A DNA stretch of 64,000 bases. Source: Pseudoips prasinana. Lineage: Eukaryota > Arthropoda > Insecta > Lepidoptera > Nolidae. How positions within the stretch are numbered: the stretch's first letter is position 1; the number at the start of each line of letters is the position of its first letter. The DNA lies in contig OX621241.1 in assembly GCA_951640165.1 (NCBI GenBank), forward strand, positions 9,801,001 through 9,865,000. The letters are read 5' to 3'. The position numbers and the translations under genes are program-made. Below the pieces are notes generated by a model. That model was given only the letters and a program-made list of their open reading frames with translations. It did no database searches and was not told where the DNA came from. Shown piece after piece: positions 45,111 to 55,569 of the stretch.

Positions 45111-47168
45111 TGAAGTTTTATTAAACCTTACATCTAACACCAACTATTGTAATACTTTATGATTACCTGGAATTTGGGAACCGCTGTTTTTAGTGAACGT
45201 TTCCGTCCGTATATCACAGCCACTTTTCCGAAACTATAACAACTATACTGTTGAAACTTGGTAAGTCGGTGTATTCTGTGAACCGTATTAAGATTTTCAG
45301 ACAAAAATAGAAAAACACGAATAAATTTTGGGGGTTACCCATACTCAGAACTGAAATTCAATATTTTATTTTTCATCAAACCCATACCATACCCATTGTG
45401 GGGTGGATAGGTGGCGCGAGAGACACTTCCAAAGCGGTAAAATTTGTTCCCCGCCCCTATTAACTTCTAAAATAAGAGAATTATAAAACTAAAAAAAATA
45501 TATGATATACAATTCCATGCCAACTTCTACCGAAAATTGGTTGGAACGAGATCTAGTAAGTAGGTTTTTTTATACGTCATGAATCTTAAACCGCAATTTA
45601 TCTTTCATTCAATAAACTCAAATACTTGCAGGTCGGAACTCTTGATGGGCGAGTCCGACTCAGCCGCTATTTTTGTAAAATAAGTCATCAACAAAATCCT
45701 ATAATCTTCAATCGTCATTCATCAATGACGTTTTTATTCTAACATTTATTTTATAATAATATCACTGTCAATAAGAAAAGGATATCATTATGGTTCGCAA
45801 AAGTAAAAATAAAAACAGTACTCCCTGGAACGAAGTCATGAGTCCGGCCCTGTTGCATCCTGCACTGTGTGACATCTAGTGTAAGAAAGTTACATTACTA
45901 CTAATGATAGTCGACAAAACATGCGATTAGTTTACCTATTGACCGGTAGATGTAAACAAAGAAGTAGGCGGGATCTAACACCCTCTCCCCCCCGCAAAAC
46001 GTCACGCGTTTTTTCATAGAAAAAACGAATTACAACGTCTCCTCTTTGTAATAGCTCCATGGTTAAAACATTACATTTGTGTGGAATCGTCAATTTTTTT
46101 ACCCTACCATGCAGTGCATGACGTGGCAGCTACTGAGAAACACTGCCAGAAAACTCAGTAGGAATCCTTTTTTAGAATATTTATTTCTTACATAAAATTA
46201 CATTGTATTTAAATGTGTTAATTTAGAGCGACTAAATCCCAAGCTGTTTTGTCACTTAAATAATCAGAAGTTTTGTAGAAAGCCCTGCTGCACATTTTGG
46301 CTTTTATAATTCTTTTAAACTTATTCATAGACATTTCTCGGATATCATTGGGAAGTTTGTTATAGAATCTTATACATTGCCCCATAAAAGAGTTACTTAC
46401 TTTGTGGAGACGGGTGGTATGTAACACAAAGTTATGCTTATATCTAGTATTTATATTATGAGTATCACTCCTTTTACAGAAGGAGTCTTTATATTTATGC
46501 ATATAAATTAGATTGTCATATATATACTGACATGCCACAGTCAGAATGTTAATCTCTTTAAACTTCTCTCTCAAAGATTCTCGCGGACCAAGTTTATATA
46601 TCGCTCTTACAGCTCTTTTTTGCAATACAAATATGGTGTTAATGTCCGCAGCGCTACCCCAGAGAAGAATTCCATAGGACATTATACTATGAAAATAACT
46701 GAAATAAACCATTCTAACTGTATCCACATCAGTAAGCCGTCTTATAGTTTTAACAGCATATGCAGCAGAACTTAATTTGCCTGATAGTTTTTCTATTTGT
46801 GGGCCCCATTGTAGTTTTGAATCAATTGTGATACCCAAGAACACAGTTGACTCAACAGGGGTCAATCCAGCCCCATTAAGCTGTACATTGGTAGCCACCT
46901 GTTTCACATTAGGTGTAGAGAATTTGATGACTTTACGTAACCAATATACGTAACCAATATATGTAACTTGGTACACTGTTTAACAGTACACCCGGGGTTC
47001 TGACATCAGGATAGCGGGTGTACCTAATATTTCAAATATCACTGTACGGGCGTAGGTACACAGATTTTTAGGAGAGGTACGTAAAAGTACACAGAAGGTA
47101 CCAAATAACTGCAATTTATTTAGGCCAATCATGAAATACACCCGCGATCCTGATATTCATGTGAAAAG

Positions 47169-47894
47169 CTGAGGAATAATATTTAATTTTGCCAATTATT
47201 ATACTTTATTATTATAATTGGCAAAATAAAATATTAGTAAAAAGGATGAGTTCTGTTAAGAAGACAAAGGCGATACTCCCAATAAAGGCGTTTAAATTTA
47301 TAATATACTTACTAGTATGTACCTAATATAAATATTATTTACAGGATTAATATGGCGATCTCTGACGCCAATGAATCTGATAGTGCATTAAAATTCCTTG
47401 CACTGCGAATGAGAAAATTATTATGCTGGTTGTTCTCATATAAAAATGGTCACTGCTTAAGGCCCCTTTGATTGGTTTGGAGCAATTTATCAGAGAGAAG
47501 TTCCGGGCAGGCAATGATCCCATTCGCTTTTTTAGCCAAGTAGAAGATGTCATTAACATTGGGTCTCTGGCGGAATCAGAACGTGCCAAACATAAATCTT
47601 TGCGTTATTTTTTAGACATTGGATGCGTATTATATTGATGGTATACCAATGCGTGATGTTCATTCTAGTGAAGCGCTCTTTAGTAACTACTGAGTTATTT
47701 CTTCTTTTTTATTAACTCTTTCCAATAAAACATGAACATTAGACATAGTCTCACAAAACCGTATAAACGGTTTGTGAGAACCATCGAGTCATAATTTTTG
47801 ACTGGTATACAGTAGACCATACAAAATACAGTGAAAGTAATCAAATATCCATATCCATAAATCTTATGTCAGATAAACTTAAGTTTTAAATATT
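47169..47894. other. Mixed remnant region
   Basis: An AT-rich inverted pair is at 47188-47237 (TTTTGCCAATTATTATACTT and complement). At 47345-47640 the plus strand has two short coding-like stretches, one with FRAGNDPIRFFSQVEDVINI, that resemble a retrotransposon Gag in composition; no motif confirms this. 47752-47780 is an imperfect hairpin (CTCACAAAACCGT). The minus frame at 47347-47589 is unsupported. Confidence 0.35.
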
Positions 47895-48440
47895 CATTTA
47901 TACATTTAGAGACTTTCCAGTAAATAATATCTTAAGAGTTTCATAAATTTTCCTATTATTGGTTCATTCCTTAAACTCTTTGATAAGGTGTTAAGAAGGT
48001 AAGGTATACGTTTCTGTAAGGTTCTATCTCCATAGTAATTACCTACTTTAGGAACCTCGAACTTATACGTTGAGTTATTGACCTTGTGCCTTTGTTGTGT
48101 GCCCTTACTGGGTAACGCTCCCAACTGCCATGACTATTAGAGTGAAGTAAATATTTATGTTTTAAACTGATTGGAAGAATTTTACATATTTTAAATAACT
48201 TTGAAGCGCCTTACAGGCTCTTTTTTGTTGTTTGCTAACTAATTGTTTTAAGAATGTAATCTGTAGTTCTTCTAATTTATGTACATAGCTTTTAAAAGTT
48301 AGTCCATAGCAGTCGAGGGCGTAACCCAGTATGGAGTCCACCAATGACCAATATAGACACCTCAGGGTACTAGTAGGAACCTTGAAGCTTAGATGGTAGA
48401 ATTTACCTAATAGTATTCGTAATTTGTTACATAAGTGGTC
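47895..48440 (-). mobile_element. LINE C-terminal fragment, antisense (different subfamily)
   Basis: Minus frame 48455-48162 has STLRCLYWSLVDSILGYALD and CYGLTFKSYVHKLEELQ; after a stop, 48124-47906 continues with KVGNYYGDRTLQKRIPYLLN. This order is the post-palm C-terminus of a jockey-group LINE distinct from the one at 48440-49632. The frame ends abruptly at about 48440, where another LINE in the opposite direction begins. Confidence 0.7.
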
Positions 48441-49900
48441 TATATTGCACAACAAGCAGTTTGGTTTTACAAGGGGCCGCTCGTCTCAAGATGCGGGGTG
48501 TACACTAATGAAGTCCATATTGGAAGCTTGGGAGGGGTCACAGGATGCGCTAGGAGTTTTCTGTGATCTCTCCAAGGCTTTCGATTGCGTTGATCACCGT
48601 ACACTTGTGGTAAAACTGCAGTACTATGGAATATCTGGTACGTCTCTTGATCTTGTAGTGTCCTATTTATCGGATCGAGAACAGATGGTTTCGATAGACG
48701 GTATCAACTCGGCACGTCATCCTGTGAAAATGGCGGTGCCCCAGGGATCTATCATGGGCTCATTTTTATTTCTAGTATATATTAATGATCTCCCTTATCT
48801 GGTGGAGAAAGTGTCAAACATTGTTTTGTTCGCTGATGATACGTCGCTTATATTTAAAGTAAATAGGAAGGACAAAGATCTTATTGAACAAAATAAAACA
48901 CTCGGCCTTATTTCAAAATGGTTTTCAGCAAACAACCTCTTATTAAATGCAGGGAAAACGAAATGTATCAAATTCTCATTACCGAATGTGAGACAGGTTA
49001 TACCAACAGTTGTATTAAATGAGGAAATATTAGATTTAGTTCCGTCGACCGTATTTCTGGGATTGACACTAGACTCAAAATTGCAATGGGCTCCTCAGAT
49101 TGAAGAGCTTGCAGCTAAATTAAGTTCGGCTTCCTATGCCGTTTGGAAAATAAGACAATTGTCAGATGAACAAACTGCTAGATCGGTATATTTAGCGTAC
49201 TTCCATAGTATTATGTCCTATGGCATTCTGCTGTGGGGTTCGGCAGCTGACATAAGTACTATTTTCATTTTACAAAAAAGAGCAGTCAGAGCCATTTATG
49301 GGTTAGGTAGTCGCGAATCTTTGCGAACTTTGTTTAAAGAAGTAAATATACTAACGGTGCCATCTGAGTATATATATCAGAATATATTGTATGTTAGAAA
49401 AAATATTAATAACTATAGAAAAAAAAGTGAACTGCATAACATAAATACTAGGAATAAAGACAAACTTGCAATGCTGGGCTTTAGAGTCAGCAAAACGAAT
49501 AATTCATTTTTAGGAAACTGTATTAGGTTTTATAACAAGCTTCCTACTCATATTACTGATCTGCCTGACACAAGTTTCAAGACACATATTAAACAAGTAG
49601 GTACTTATGGCAAGGGGTTATTATACCACTAAAGAGTACATCGATGACAAAGACGCCTGGCGCTTACCACCTACCTGCACATTGGAGATCTTGTAGCCAT
49701 ACAGACATGACTAATTTGTTGAGTTACGTGAACTATCTGTAATATGATTGCTAACATATACTAAATAAATTTAAATTTATTGACTCTGTCTCAAAATGAA
49801 TAATGTTATTTATTGTTTAGATGTTTTTTATTTTGTTTCCTAAATATAATCTAAATTAATATTCATTCAGACAACCGATCGAGCATATATTGTGTTTGCC
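48440..49900 (+). mobile_element. Jockey/CR1-like LINE with intact RT palm
   Basis: A 402-codon frame (48424-49632) covers the reverse-transcriptase palm and thumb to the C-terminus: FGFTRGRSSQDA, then GVFCDLSKAFDCVDH (first catalytic Asp), AVPQGSIMGSFLFLVYINDL, VLFADDTSLIF (F-A-D-D, residues 136-139), LGLTLDSKLQWAPQ and IRFYNKLPTHITDLP near the end. No stop lies within it. The endonuclease and ORF1 are missing, so it is 5'-truncated. The first ten or so codons belong to the neighbouring antisense LINE. The 3' UTR runs to about 49900 with AATAAA near 49765. Confidence 0.88.
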
Positions 49901-50549
49901 TACTAAATAATTACTTTAAGTGGACCAAATCCCGTGTTCATGCCCGCTTGAGTATGTTTCGCCGGACCGTCTCAACTGGGCCGTGTTGAAACCGGTAGTA
50001 GATGAACCTGCTGAGTTTGTTTCGCTGGGTCTTCTCAGTCGGGGCGCATTGGATCCGGTGGTAGCATTAAAGCGCGACCGTCGTTTTAAACACAAGGTCC
50101 GTTATAATAATAATTTACCTATTTAATTATTTTATTTATTTGGGATAACAACAGCCGTTACACATGAAATTACTATACACAATTACTTACTTAAAAAAAG
50201 GCCAATCACAGCTATCCACTATGTAAATATATGAGCAGTAAGCGTGCTAGAACTATTTCTTTAAAGTGATATAAAGTATATATAATATTATAATAAGAAA
50301 TAATAAACTGTACTATGTGAGGTAGGAACTTAAATATTTACATTTCACATCGTGCATCAAACAATTATGTTTTTGTAACACAATACGAATTTATATATAA
50401 AACTAAAATGTAGGTAGGACATACAAAAAATTAAATTTAATGAGCCGGGCCAACACCAGGCATACACTCATTCCAATCGGTCGCACAATCGTAAGTAGCG
50501 GTCAGGAGACTGCTTACAACTTTCCCATTTAAATCAATGAGGTACTTTA
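49901..50549. other. LINE-associated tail repeat and unassigned DNA
   Basis: 49950-50085 contains two diverged copies of a GTTTCGC.GG...CTCA...GGTGGTAG unit (at about 49957 and 50018). It resembles the CTGAGTTTGTTTCGC block found near lepidopteran LINE ends. The 68-codon frame there is not called. The remainder is AT-rich. Confidence 0.4.
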
Positions 50550-50736
50550 TCACACTAATATTACAAAGGCGAACGTTTGTGATTGTGTGAGTGTGTATGT
50601 TGGTTACTCCTTCACGCAAAAACTACCTAACGGATATTGATGAAACTTTGTAATGTAGCCTATATAATATCTGAATAACACATAGGCCACAATTTACAAA
50701 GCTTAACAAGCTTAAAAACCGGGGGGGCACAGTTAG
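50550..50736 (+). mobile_element. Non-autonomous Helitron, decayed 3' end
   Basis: A (50549), then TCACACTAATATTACAAAGG and CGAACGTTTGTGATTGTGTG; ends GGGGGGGCACAGTTAG then T, where CTAG reads TTAG. The internal text ACTACCTAACGGATATTGAT parallels 12025-12045 of the Helitron at 11960. Confidence 0.7.
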
Positions 50737-50999
50737 TTAAAATTATACTTTGATTAATATTAAAATTATACTTATACTTAAATTTATAATTATACTTTAA
50801 TTAATTAATTAATTATAGGTCATTAGTCGATATTATTTGTTTTACGTTCCTTAAAAATGTTTTTTTACTCTTTATAAAAGGATCGACATAATACTGAATG
50901 CATTACTTAATATAGAAAATAATTACTTAATACGGAAACATTCAGACAATATGTAGTAAAATATAAATTTCAATCATTAAACCTAAACATAATCTCCTT
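50737..50999. other. AT-rich spacer
   Basis: TTAATTAATTAA-type low complexity at 50795-50812; nothing else. Confidence 0.4.
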
Positions 51000-51222
51000 G
51001 ACAATAACTTAATACAAGCTAGCTAAATATCACTACTATTATAAAATAAATTGTATAAATGTTTTAACATTCCGTGTACCTAAATATCTGTAATATGCAA
51101 CTAGAAATAATAACTGTATTACTACAAACATGTTCTGACTATTTACAATCGCTTTTTTAAAGTCTACGTGAATAAAAACGTTTTTTTTTTTTTTTTTTAT
51201 ATGATTTTTCCATGAGAAATTC

Positions 51223-51269
51223 TCATCAACTTTCATTCCAAGTACCTACCTTGGAATGAAAGTTGATGA
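51223..51269. repeat. Perfect snap-back palindrome, 20-nt arms
   Basis: Arms 51223-51242 and 51250-51269 with 7-nt loop TACCTAC. Inside the antisense LINE. Confidence 0.95.
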
Positions 51270-51746
51270 AATTACGTTTTTATCTTTTTCTATAAGTTTT
51301 CATCAGATATCCAAGTTATTGTAATACATTCAAAAATGTGTGCATAAATGAATGGAGTTATGTCGGGCGGGATTAGATAAGGGGAATGAATGATTAAATG
51401 TTTGGTTTTTTCTGCATTGAGAACTATGCCATTGTCATGTGACCATTTAGCCACCGCATCCACGTCTTGTTGTACCTACGAGGCGACAAGTCTCGGCGAG
51501 GTCAGTACCTACCAGCTTTCAGGGCGCAAAGGTCGTCTGCGAACATATACGTCGAGCAGTGCTGCAACACGCCACACAGACTATTGACATGGACCAAATA
51601 GCATATCGGAGCACACCCCGCCCCCTGCGGAACCCCGCAGCGCACCTGTCTCGCGTCACAGTACGTATCGCCTAACCATACGCGGTATTGTCGCTCGGTA
51701 AAGTAATCTCAGAACCATTTATATTTTAAGGGTTCGTTCACACCAC

Positions 51747-51824
51747 ATATATTAGAATTTAAAACACTATTAAACGCAATGGAGGAGTCCATTGCGTTTA
51801 ATAGTGTTTTAAATTCTAATATAT
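51747..51824. repeat. Perfect snap-back palindrome, 37-nt arms
   Basis: Arms 51747-51783 and 51788-51824 with 4-nt loop GGAG. Inside the antisense LINE; the arm sequence corresponds to the AFD catalytic region of the RT on the minus strand. Confidence 0.95.
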
Positions 51825-52293
51825 CGAACGCTTTCATATACCTAGTCCAAAAATACAGCAACTATAAATTTATTGTCGTTGAGAAGGTTATTTATTTCGT
51901 TAGAAAATTCTGATAGTCTATATGTAGATAGGTAGGTACCTTTTCCTTTCTGGAATCCATGTTGACTTTCATGAATTATTTTATTTTTTTATAAATAATG
52001 TCGTAATTGGTTTACAATACACTTTTCCAGTATTTTGTCTATACTTGATAGTATTTCAATAGGTCTATAATTTGAAAACACATTTCGATCTCCCTTTTTA
52101 TGAATTGGGCGCACTATTGCCTCTTTTAACTTACTCGGACAAATATAGTTTATGACGCATTATCAAAGAGAACTACACGCGTGCATTCATCGTTATCCAT
52201 TTCCTTTATTACTTAAAAAATATGCAGATATATAAAAATCCTTGAATAAATAACTATATAATTTGTACCTATAGGTAGATGTATAGATATCTA

Positions 52294-52600
52294 TCTATAC
52301 ATATAATAAATCTGTAGAAAAATATTTTTTGTACATCAAAAGAAAATCCAAAAAGAATAGCCAGGGTATTAAAGAACAACCAATAGAACCCATTTCCAGT
52401 ATTTTTAGAATTTTTGTCTGTTTGTCTGTGTGTCTGTTTGTCTGTTTATATGTTCGGGTATCACGTAAAATATACGAAAGCAATGTAGATAACTTTTATA
52501 CACAACGATTGAGCGTAACTTGAGGTAACATTTAGTTTTTGTTTTATTGCAATCGGTTCAGTCTATCAAAAGATATTAGATTTTGAAGTAATCATGAAAA
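52294..52600 (+). mobile_element. Helitron 5' end
   Basis: A (52293), then TCTATACATATAATAAATC, the 5' end shared with 23071 and 30876. It carries TCTG/TTTG microsatellite repeats at 52417-52445. The body diverges after about 52560 and no CTAG end can be assigned before the next Helitron start at 53365. Confidence 0.6.
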
Positions 52601-52714
52601 AATAACACACATTTCGTTACTTCAAGATGAACTAATGTTTATAGTTAAACTACCTAACTGTCCGATAGATGTCATTGTGCATATTATGACATCTCTTTTC
52701 TGAATGAACTAGGT

Positions 52715-53215
52715 TGATAGTTGATTTTTATTTCGATAGAAAATGTCGTTGTGCATATCTTTTGACTCGCGGTGTTAAGATTTGCCCGTGTTTGCTGATT
52801 GCATGAGTTACGTAGGGTTTTGAATGTTCTGAATTGTTGCGAAATAAGGTCTTGGTTGCATAGAAGTATGTCGTTGTCCAAAATTGGTTATTAAAAAAAT
52901 CTGTTTTCTTTGGGCAAATTGAATTATGTAGAAGGTTGGATTTGTTGTATTTCATTTAAAATTATTGATAGTTCATTTTTATTTCGATAGATGTCGTTGT
53001 GCTTGATAGTTGAATTTTATTTCGATAGATGTCGTTGTGCTTTGCTTTTGACTCGCGGTGTTCAGATTAGGGCTTTGAATGTTCCGAATTGTTTCGAAAT
53101 AAGGTCTTGGTTGGCTAGAAGTATGTCGTTGTCCAAAATTAGTTATTAAAATATTCTGTTTTCTTTGGGCAAATTGAATTATGTACAAAGTCGGATTTGT
53201 TGTAATTTAATTTTA
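52715..53215. repeat. Direct duplication of about 250 bp
   Basis: 52725-52955 and 52975-53215 repeat the same order: TTTATTTCGATAG, ATGTCGTTGTGC, TTTTGACTCGCGGTGTT, AATAAGGTCTTGGTTG, AGAAGTATGTCGTTGTCCAA and TTTTCTTTGGGCAAATTGAA. The second copy carries its own short internal duplication of TTTATTTCGATAGATGTCGT (52978 and 53016). Minus-strand frames are by-products. It may be internal sequence of a Helitron. Confidence 0.8.
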
Positions 53216-53499
53216 AATTATAATGTCAGTCGATCGAAAGTTTGTGCTGTCGATTCGTTTGTAACGCGAATGTACAGACGATTCGAATTTTATTGGGCCT
53301 GTCCGATTGAATGTATTTGAATGTACTAAATAAACCCTGTCTCTCATAATTTTCTCAGCACAAATCTATATACCCACCTATGTAAAAGAGGAAACTGACT
53401 GACTGACATATCAACGCACAGCCTGAACGGCTTTGGAACGGAAATTTTGCCGGTAGGTACTTTTTATGACGTATGAATTCACTAAGGAAGGGTTTTTGG

Positions 53500-53800
53500 A
53501 AATACTAACCCTAAGGGGGTAAAATAGAGAATGAAAGATTGTATGAAAATCCGTCATTTTTGAAGTTAACGGCATTGAAACTTATATTTAGTAGTTCAGC
53601 TTAAATTAAAATTACTATTTTAGAATTTTTGGAAATTCCACCCCAAAGGCGTAAAATAGGCGATGTAAGTTTGTATGCAAGGTGTGTAATTTTTTAAGTG
53701 AAATGCATGAAAATTGGTATTTGGACTTTCCGTTAAAAATAAAAATATGTATTTCAGGATTTTAGGAATTTCCACCCCTAAGGGCGTATAATAGGAATGT
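53500..53800. repeat. Helitron minisatellite units
   Basis: Two to three copies of the unit at 120-1010, with GCATGAAAATTGGTATTTGG, GTTAAAAATAAAAATATG, TTTCAGGATTTTAGG and TTCCACCCCTAAGGGCG. Confidence 0.8.
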
Positions 53801-54110
53801 ATGTTGCGTGTGGGTATACCTATAATGGTTCTGAGGAATTTGAAGCCACCTAAACTTTGCAAGGGCACTAGGTTTCAAGTCAAAACTTTGCATCGTGTTA
53901 TAGAGGCTACTATTATGCCTGGATCCGCCCAGGGAGAAACAGTGTTCGTGTCACGTATTCCGTTAGTGCCAAATGATTTCCCTTTTCAGTTTAAAATACT
54001 GTAGATCCCTATGAAAGTGTGTGTCGCGATAACCATCAACAAATCGCAAAGTCCAACTCTCAAGTTAGCTGGAATTGACTTAAGGAAGGTTCACGTGGCG
54101 TGCTCACGTG
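53801..54110 (+). pseudogene. Helitron helicase C-terminal domain, copy 1
   Basis: Frames 53801-54004 and 54011-54110 give VGIPIMVLRNLKPPKLCKGT, then IMPGSAQGETVFVSRIPL, then ITINKSQSPTLKLAGIDL. This is the 2B/C-terminal part of the PIF1-like helicase of Helitrons (RNL.PPKLCNGTR, INKAQGQT). The usual A.TINKSQGQ glutamine-glycine pair reads SQSPT. A stop at 54002-54004 splits it. Just after, the frame passes VACSRVSSS, then changes to sequence from a more N-terminal helicase region. Confidence 0.75.
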
Positions 54111-54530
54111 TGAGTTCATCGCACAGTCGTGTCCATGTAGTGCGAGGACCTACGTCTTTTGCTGAGCTCCGTAAAGTGAATGATATTGAACATCCCACAT
54201 ACCAGGCCGCTTGACGAGCACGCCATTTATTAGATGGAGGTCAGCATTGGGATGACGCTCTAGCGGAAGCATACGTGAGCGATAGTCCACATCGCTTGCG
54301 ACATTTGTTTGCCATCTTATTGACCTTTTGTGCGTTATCGGGTGCTAACCAGTTATGGCAAAAGTACCATGACAAGTTTGCTGAAGATTTTATGAGACAT
54401 GTACAACTAAATACTGATGGAGAAATTCCTGACAGGGTACGTGAAATTTGTCACAACAGGTCCTTATTGGCTATTCAAGAGATAATTATAAGTATAGGAG
54501 GGAGCCCGATCAGTCAGAGGCTGTGAAAAT
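54110..54530 (+). pseudogene. Helitron helicase middle region
   Basis: GPTSFAELRKVNDIEHPTYQ, then (in the other frame from about 54215) LLDGGQHWDDALAEAYVSDS, FAILLTFCALSGANQLWQKY and FAEDFMRHVQL. This block precedes the helicase ATP-binding region in Helitron proteins (F..LRTV.G..YPTF, GLL.DD..W...L.EA, LR.LFAI.L). It lies downstream of a C-terminal block, so the element is rearranged. Confidence 0.7.
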
Positions 54531-54567
54531 GCACAGGAGTTTGCCAATTTATTGTAACAAATAGGCG

Positions 54568-55285
54568 ATGGCACATACCCCGTACAAGAAGATGGAAGTT
54601 ATTTTGATTGGTAATCTCTGCTCTTACGTTACATCACAGCAGGAGCTAATTTCTTCTGTGTACGGTGATACCACAAACATGGGAAATCAAGCTAGTTCTT
54701 GGCTATGTCAGCGAGCTATTTTGACTCCCCGCAATGTCCAAGCTGCGGCAATTAATTTTAAAATATTGACTCATGCGTCCGGGAATAGTAAAGAATACAT
54801 CTCAATAAATACAGTTATGGAAGAAGATGACGCCACGCACTACCTGGTAGAATTTTTGGATTCCCTCAGCACACCCGGACTTCCAGCCCACAAAAAAGTT
54901 TTAAAAATCGGTGTACCAATAATTCTCCTCAGAAATTTATGTCCTCCCAAACTTTGTAACGGCACTCGGCTCAAAGTCACAAATCTGCAGCAAAACATTA
55001 TCGAAGCTGAAATATTAACAGGTTGCGGCGCCGGTGATATTGTTTTTATTCCAAGGATACCTATAATTCCTAAAAGCTTTCCTTTCTCTTTCAAACCAGT
55101 GCAATTCACAGTCAGTCTCTGTTATGCCATGAAGATTAATAAAGCTCAGGGCCAGACATTATCCGTTGCGGGGGTGGATGCTTTTCCCATGGTCAACTAT
55201 ACGTAGCTCTTTCACGCGTAAACAACCCCAATAACGTTTTTGTGTACGCTCCGGATGGTTCCACAGGCAAAATAAAGAAGCACTA
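54568..55285 (+). pseudogene. Helitron helicase C-terminal domain, copy 2
   Basis: Frame 54568-55206: LTPRNVQAAAINFKIL (after which the helicase 1B/2A boundary is skipped), then FLDSLSTPGLPAHKKVLKIG, VPIILLRNLCPPKLCNGTRL, ILTGCGAGDIVFIPRIPI and MKINKAQGQTLSVAGVD. A frameshift near 55185 moves the end (GQLYVALSRVNN-type) to another frame, finishing at about 55285. It is homologous to but diverged from copy 1 at 53801. Confidence 0.78.
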
Positions 55286-55431
55286 AATTAAAAATAAAAA
55301 AATTGTATCGGTATCCTCCCACACCGCTTTACACTAAAAAATACATTGTTAAGTTCCGACATCCACGCGAACGAAGTCGCGGGCACAGCTAGTTTGTAAT
55401 AATTTTGAAATAAAAAAGAACGACCACACTA

Positions 55432-55569
55432 AGCAAATTGATCCCTGTGTCATATAATTGACGGACACAGTAAACCTAGACTCAGAACAACTATTTATGG
55501 GTCACAAAAATTGTCGAATCCGGGACACGAAGTGGCGAGGCGACTGTCTTAACCGCTGCGCCACACGCG
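55432..55569 (-). mobile_element. tRNA-derived SINE, antisense, cut by the LTR element
   Basis: Reverse complement reads GCGTGTGGCGCAGCGGTTAA, GACAGTCGCCTCGCCACTTC, a degenerate B box, AATAGTTGTTCTGAGTCTAG and GTTTACTGTGTCCGTC, the 13046 family. Its tRNA-like head ends at the exact start of the LTR (55570), so the LTR element inserted into it. The rest of the SINE should lie beyond the right side of the array, outside this window. Confidence 0.75.

Larger units (their letters stand above)
42045..46061. mobile_element. P-superfamily (THAP) DNA transposon with 8-bp target duplication
   Basis: Perfect 26-bp terminal inverted repeats at 42045-42070 (start CATGGAGCTATTACAAAG) and 46036-46061. Both ends are flanked by the same 8-mer GTTAAAAC (42037-42044 and 46062-46069), exactly the duplication length P elements make, and the CATG start also fits. 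The 4017-bp interior carries THAP-domain exons on the plus strand (42222-42960) and the catalytic region on the minus strand (45002 to about 42945). Between 45120 and 46035 it is non-coding and includes a patch resembling the common dispersed repeat at 30258. Non-functional as it stands. Confidence 0.88.
42015..46936 (-). mobile_element. Jockey/CR1-like LINE inserted in the fold-back right arm
   Basis: The minus-strand frame 46976-46218 carries 3' LINE coding sequence after the catalytic box: VESTVFLGITIDSKLQWGPQ, then HSIMSYGILLWGSAAD, KRAVRAIYKLG and IRFYNKLPNDIREMS. It is related to the frame at 48424-49632. The 3' UTR (46215 to 46070) is interrupted by the P-like element and resumes at 42036, ending AATAAATGACTTTTTC and a T run next to fold-back sequence. 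The first residues of the open frame, before about 46937, come from the host element. 5'-truncated. Confidence 0.75.
41119..47168. mobile_element. Long-inverted-repeat (fold-back) DNA element, carrying nested insertions
   Basis: Left arm about 41129-41462 and right arm in two pieces, 41880-42014 and 46937-47165, are reverse complements over about 330 bp. Shared landmarks are GAATATCAGGATCGCGGGTG at the outer end, TACACCCGCTATCCTGATGT, TAACAGTGTACCAAGTTAC-like text and AAGCATACCGTATTTTATTT at the inner end. The spacer is 41463-41879. No transposase of its own is evident. The right arm is split by a LINE that in turn holds a P-like element. Target duplication not identified. Confidence 0.75.
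51000..52165 (-). mobile_element. LINE reverse-transcriptase remnant, antisense
   Basis: On the minus strand codons of an RT can be followed from about 52145 (EAIVRPIHKKGDRNVFSNYR, then a P-I-x-x-L-S-S-I-D-K-I-L-E-K block), through 51950 (HESQHGFQKGKGT), 51780 (AFDILE-type box) and 51620 (VRCGVPQGAGCAP). The catalytic FADD lies near 51545, and MKVDENFSWKNHIKKK is at 51236. Frames shift repeatedly. Two snap-back palindromes (51223 and 51747) interrupt it, plus a T run at 51181-51198. Confidence 0.7.
53365..55392 (+). mobile_element. Helitron with helicase remnants
   Basis: 5' TCTATATACCCACCTATG after A (53364); 3' GAAGTCGCGGGCACAGCTAG with CTAG at 55389-55392, then T. About 2.0 kb. It contains minisatellite units of the 134-bp family (53500-53800), then three blocks of PIF1-like Helitron helicase coding sequence (53800-55280). 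No Rep (HUH) domain is present, so it is a deleted descendant of an autonomous element. Confidence 0.75.
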
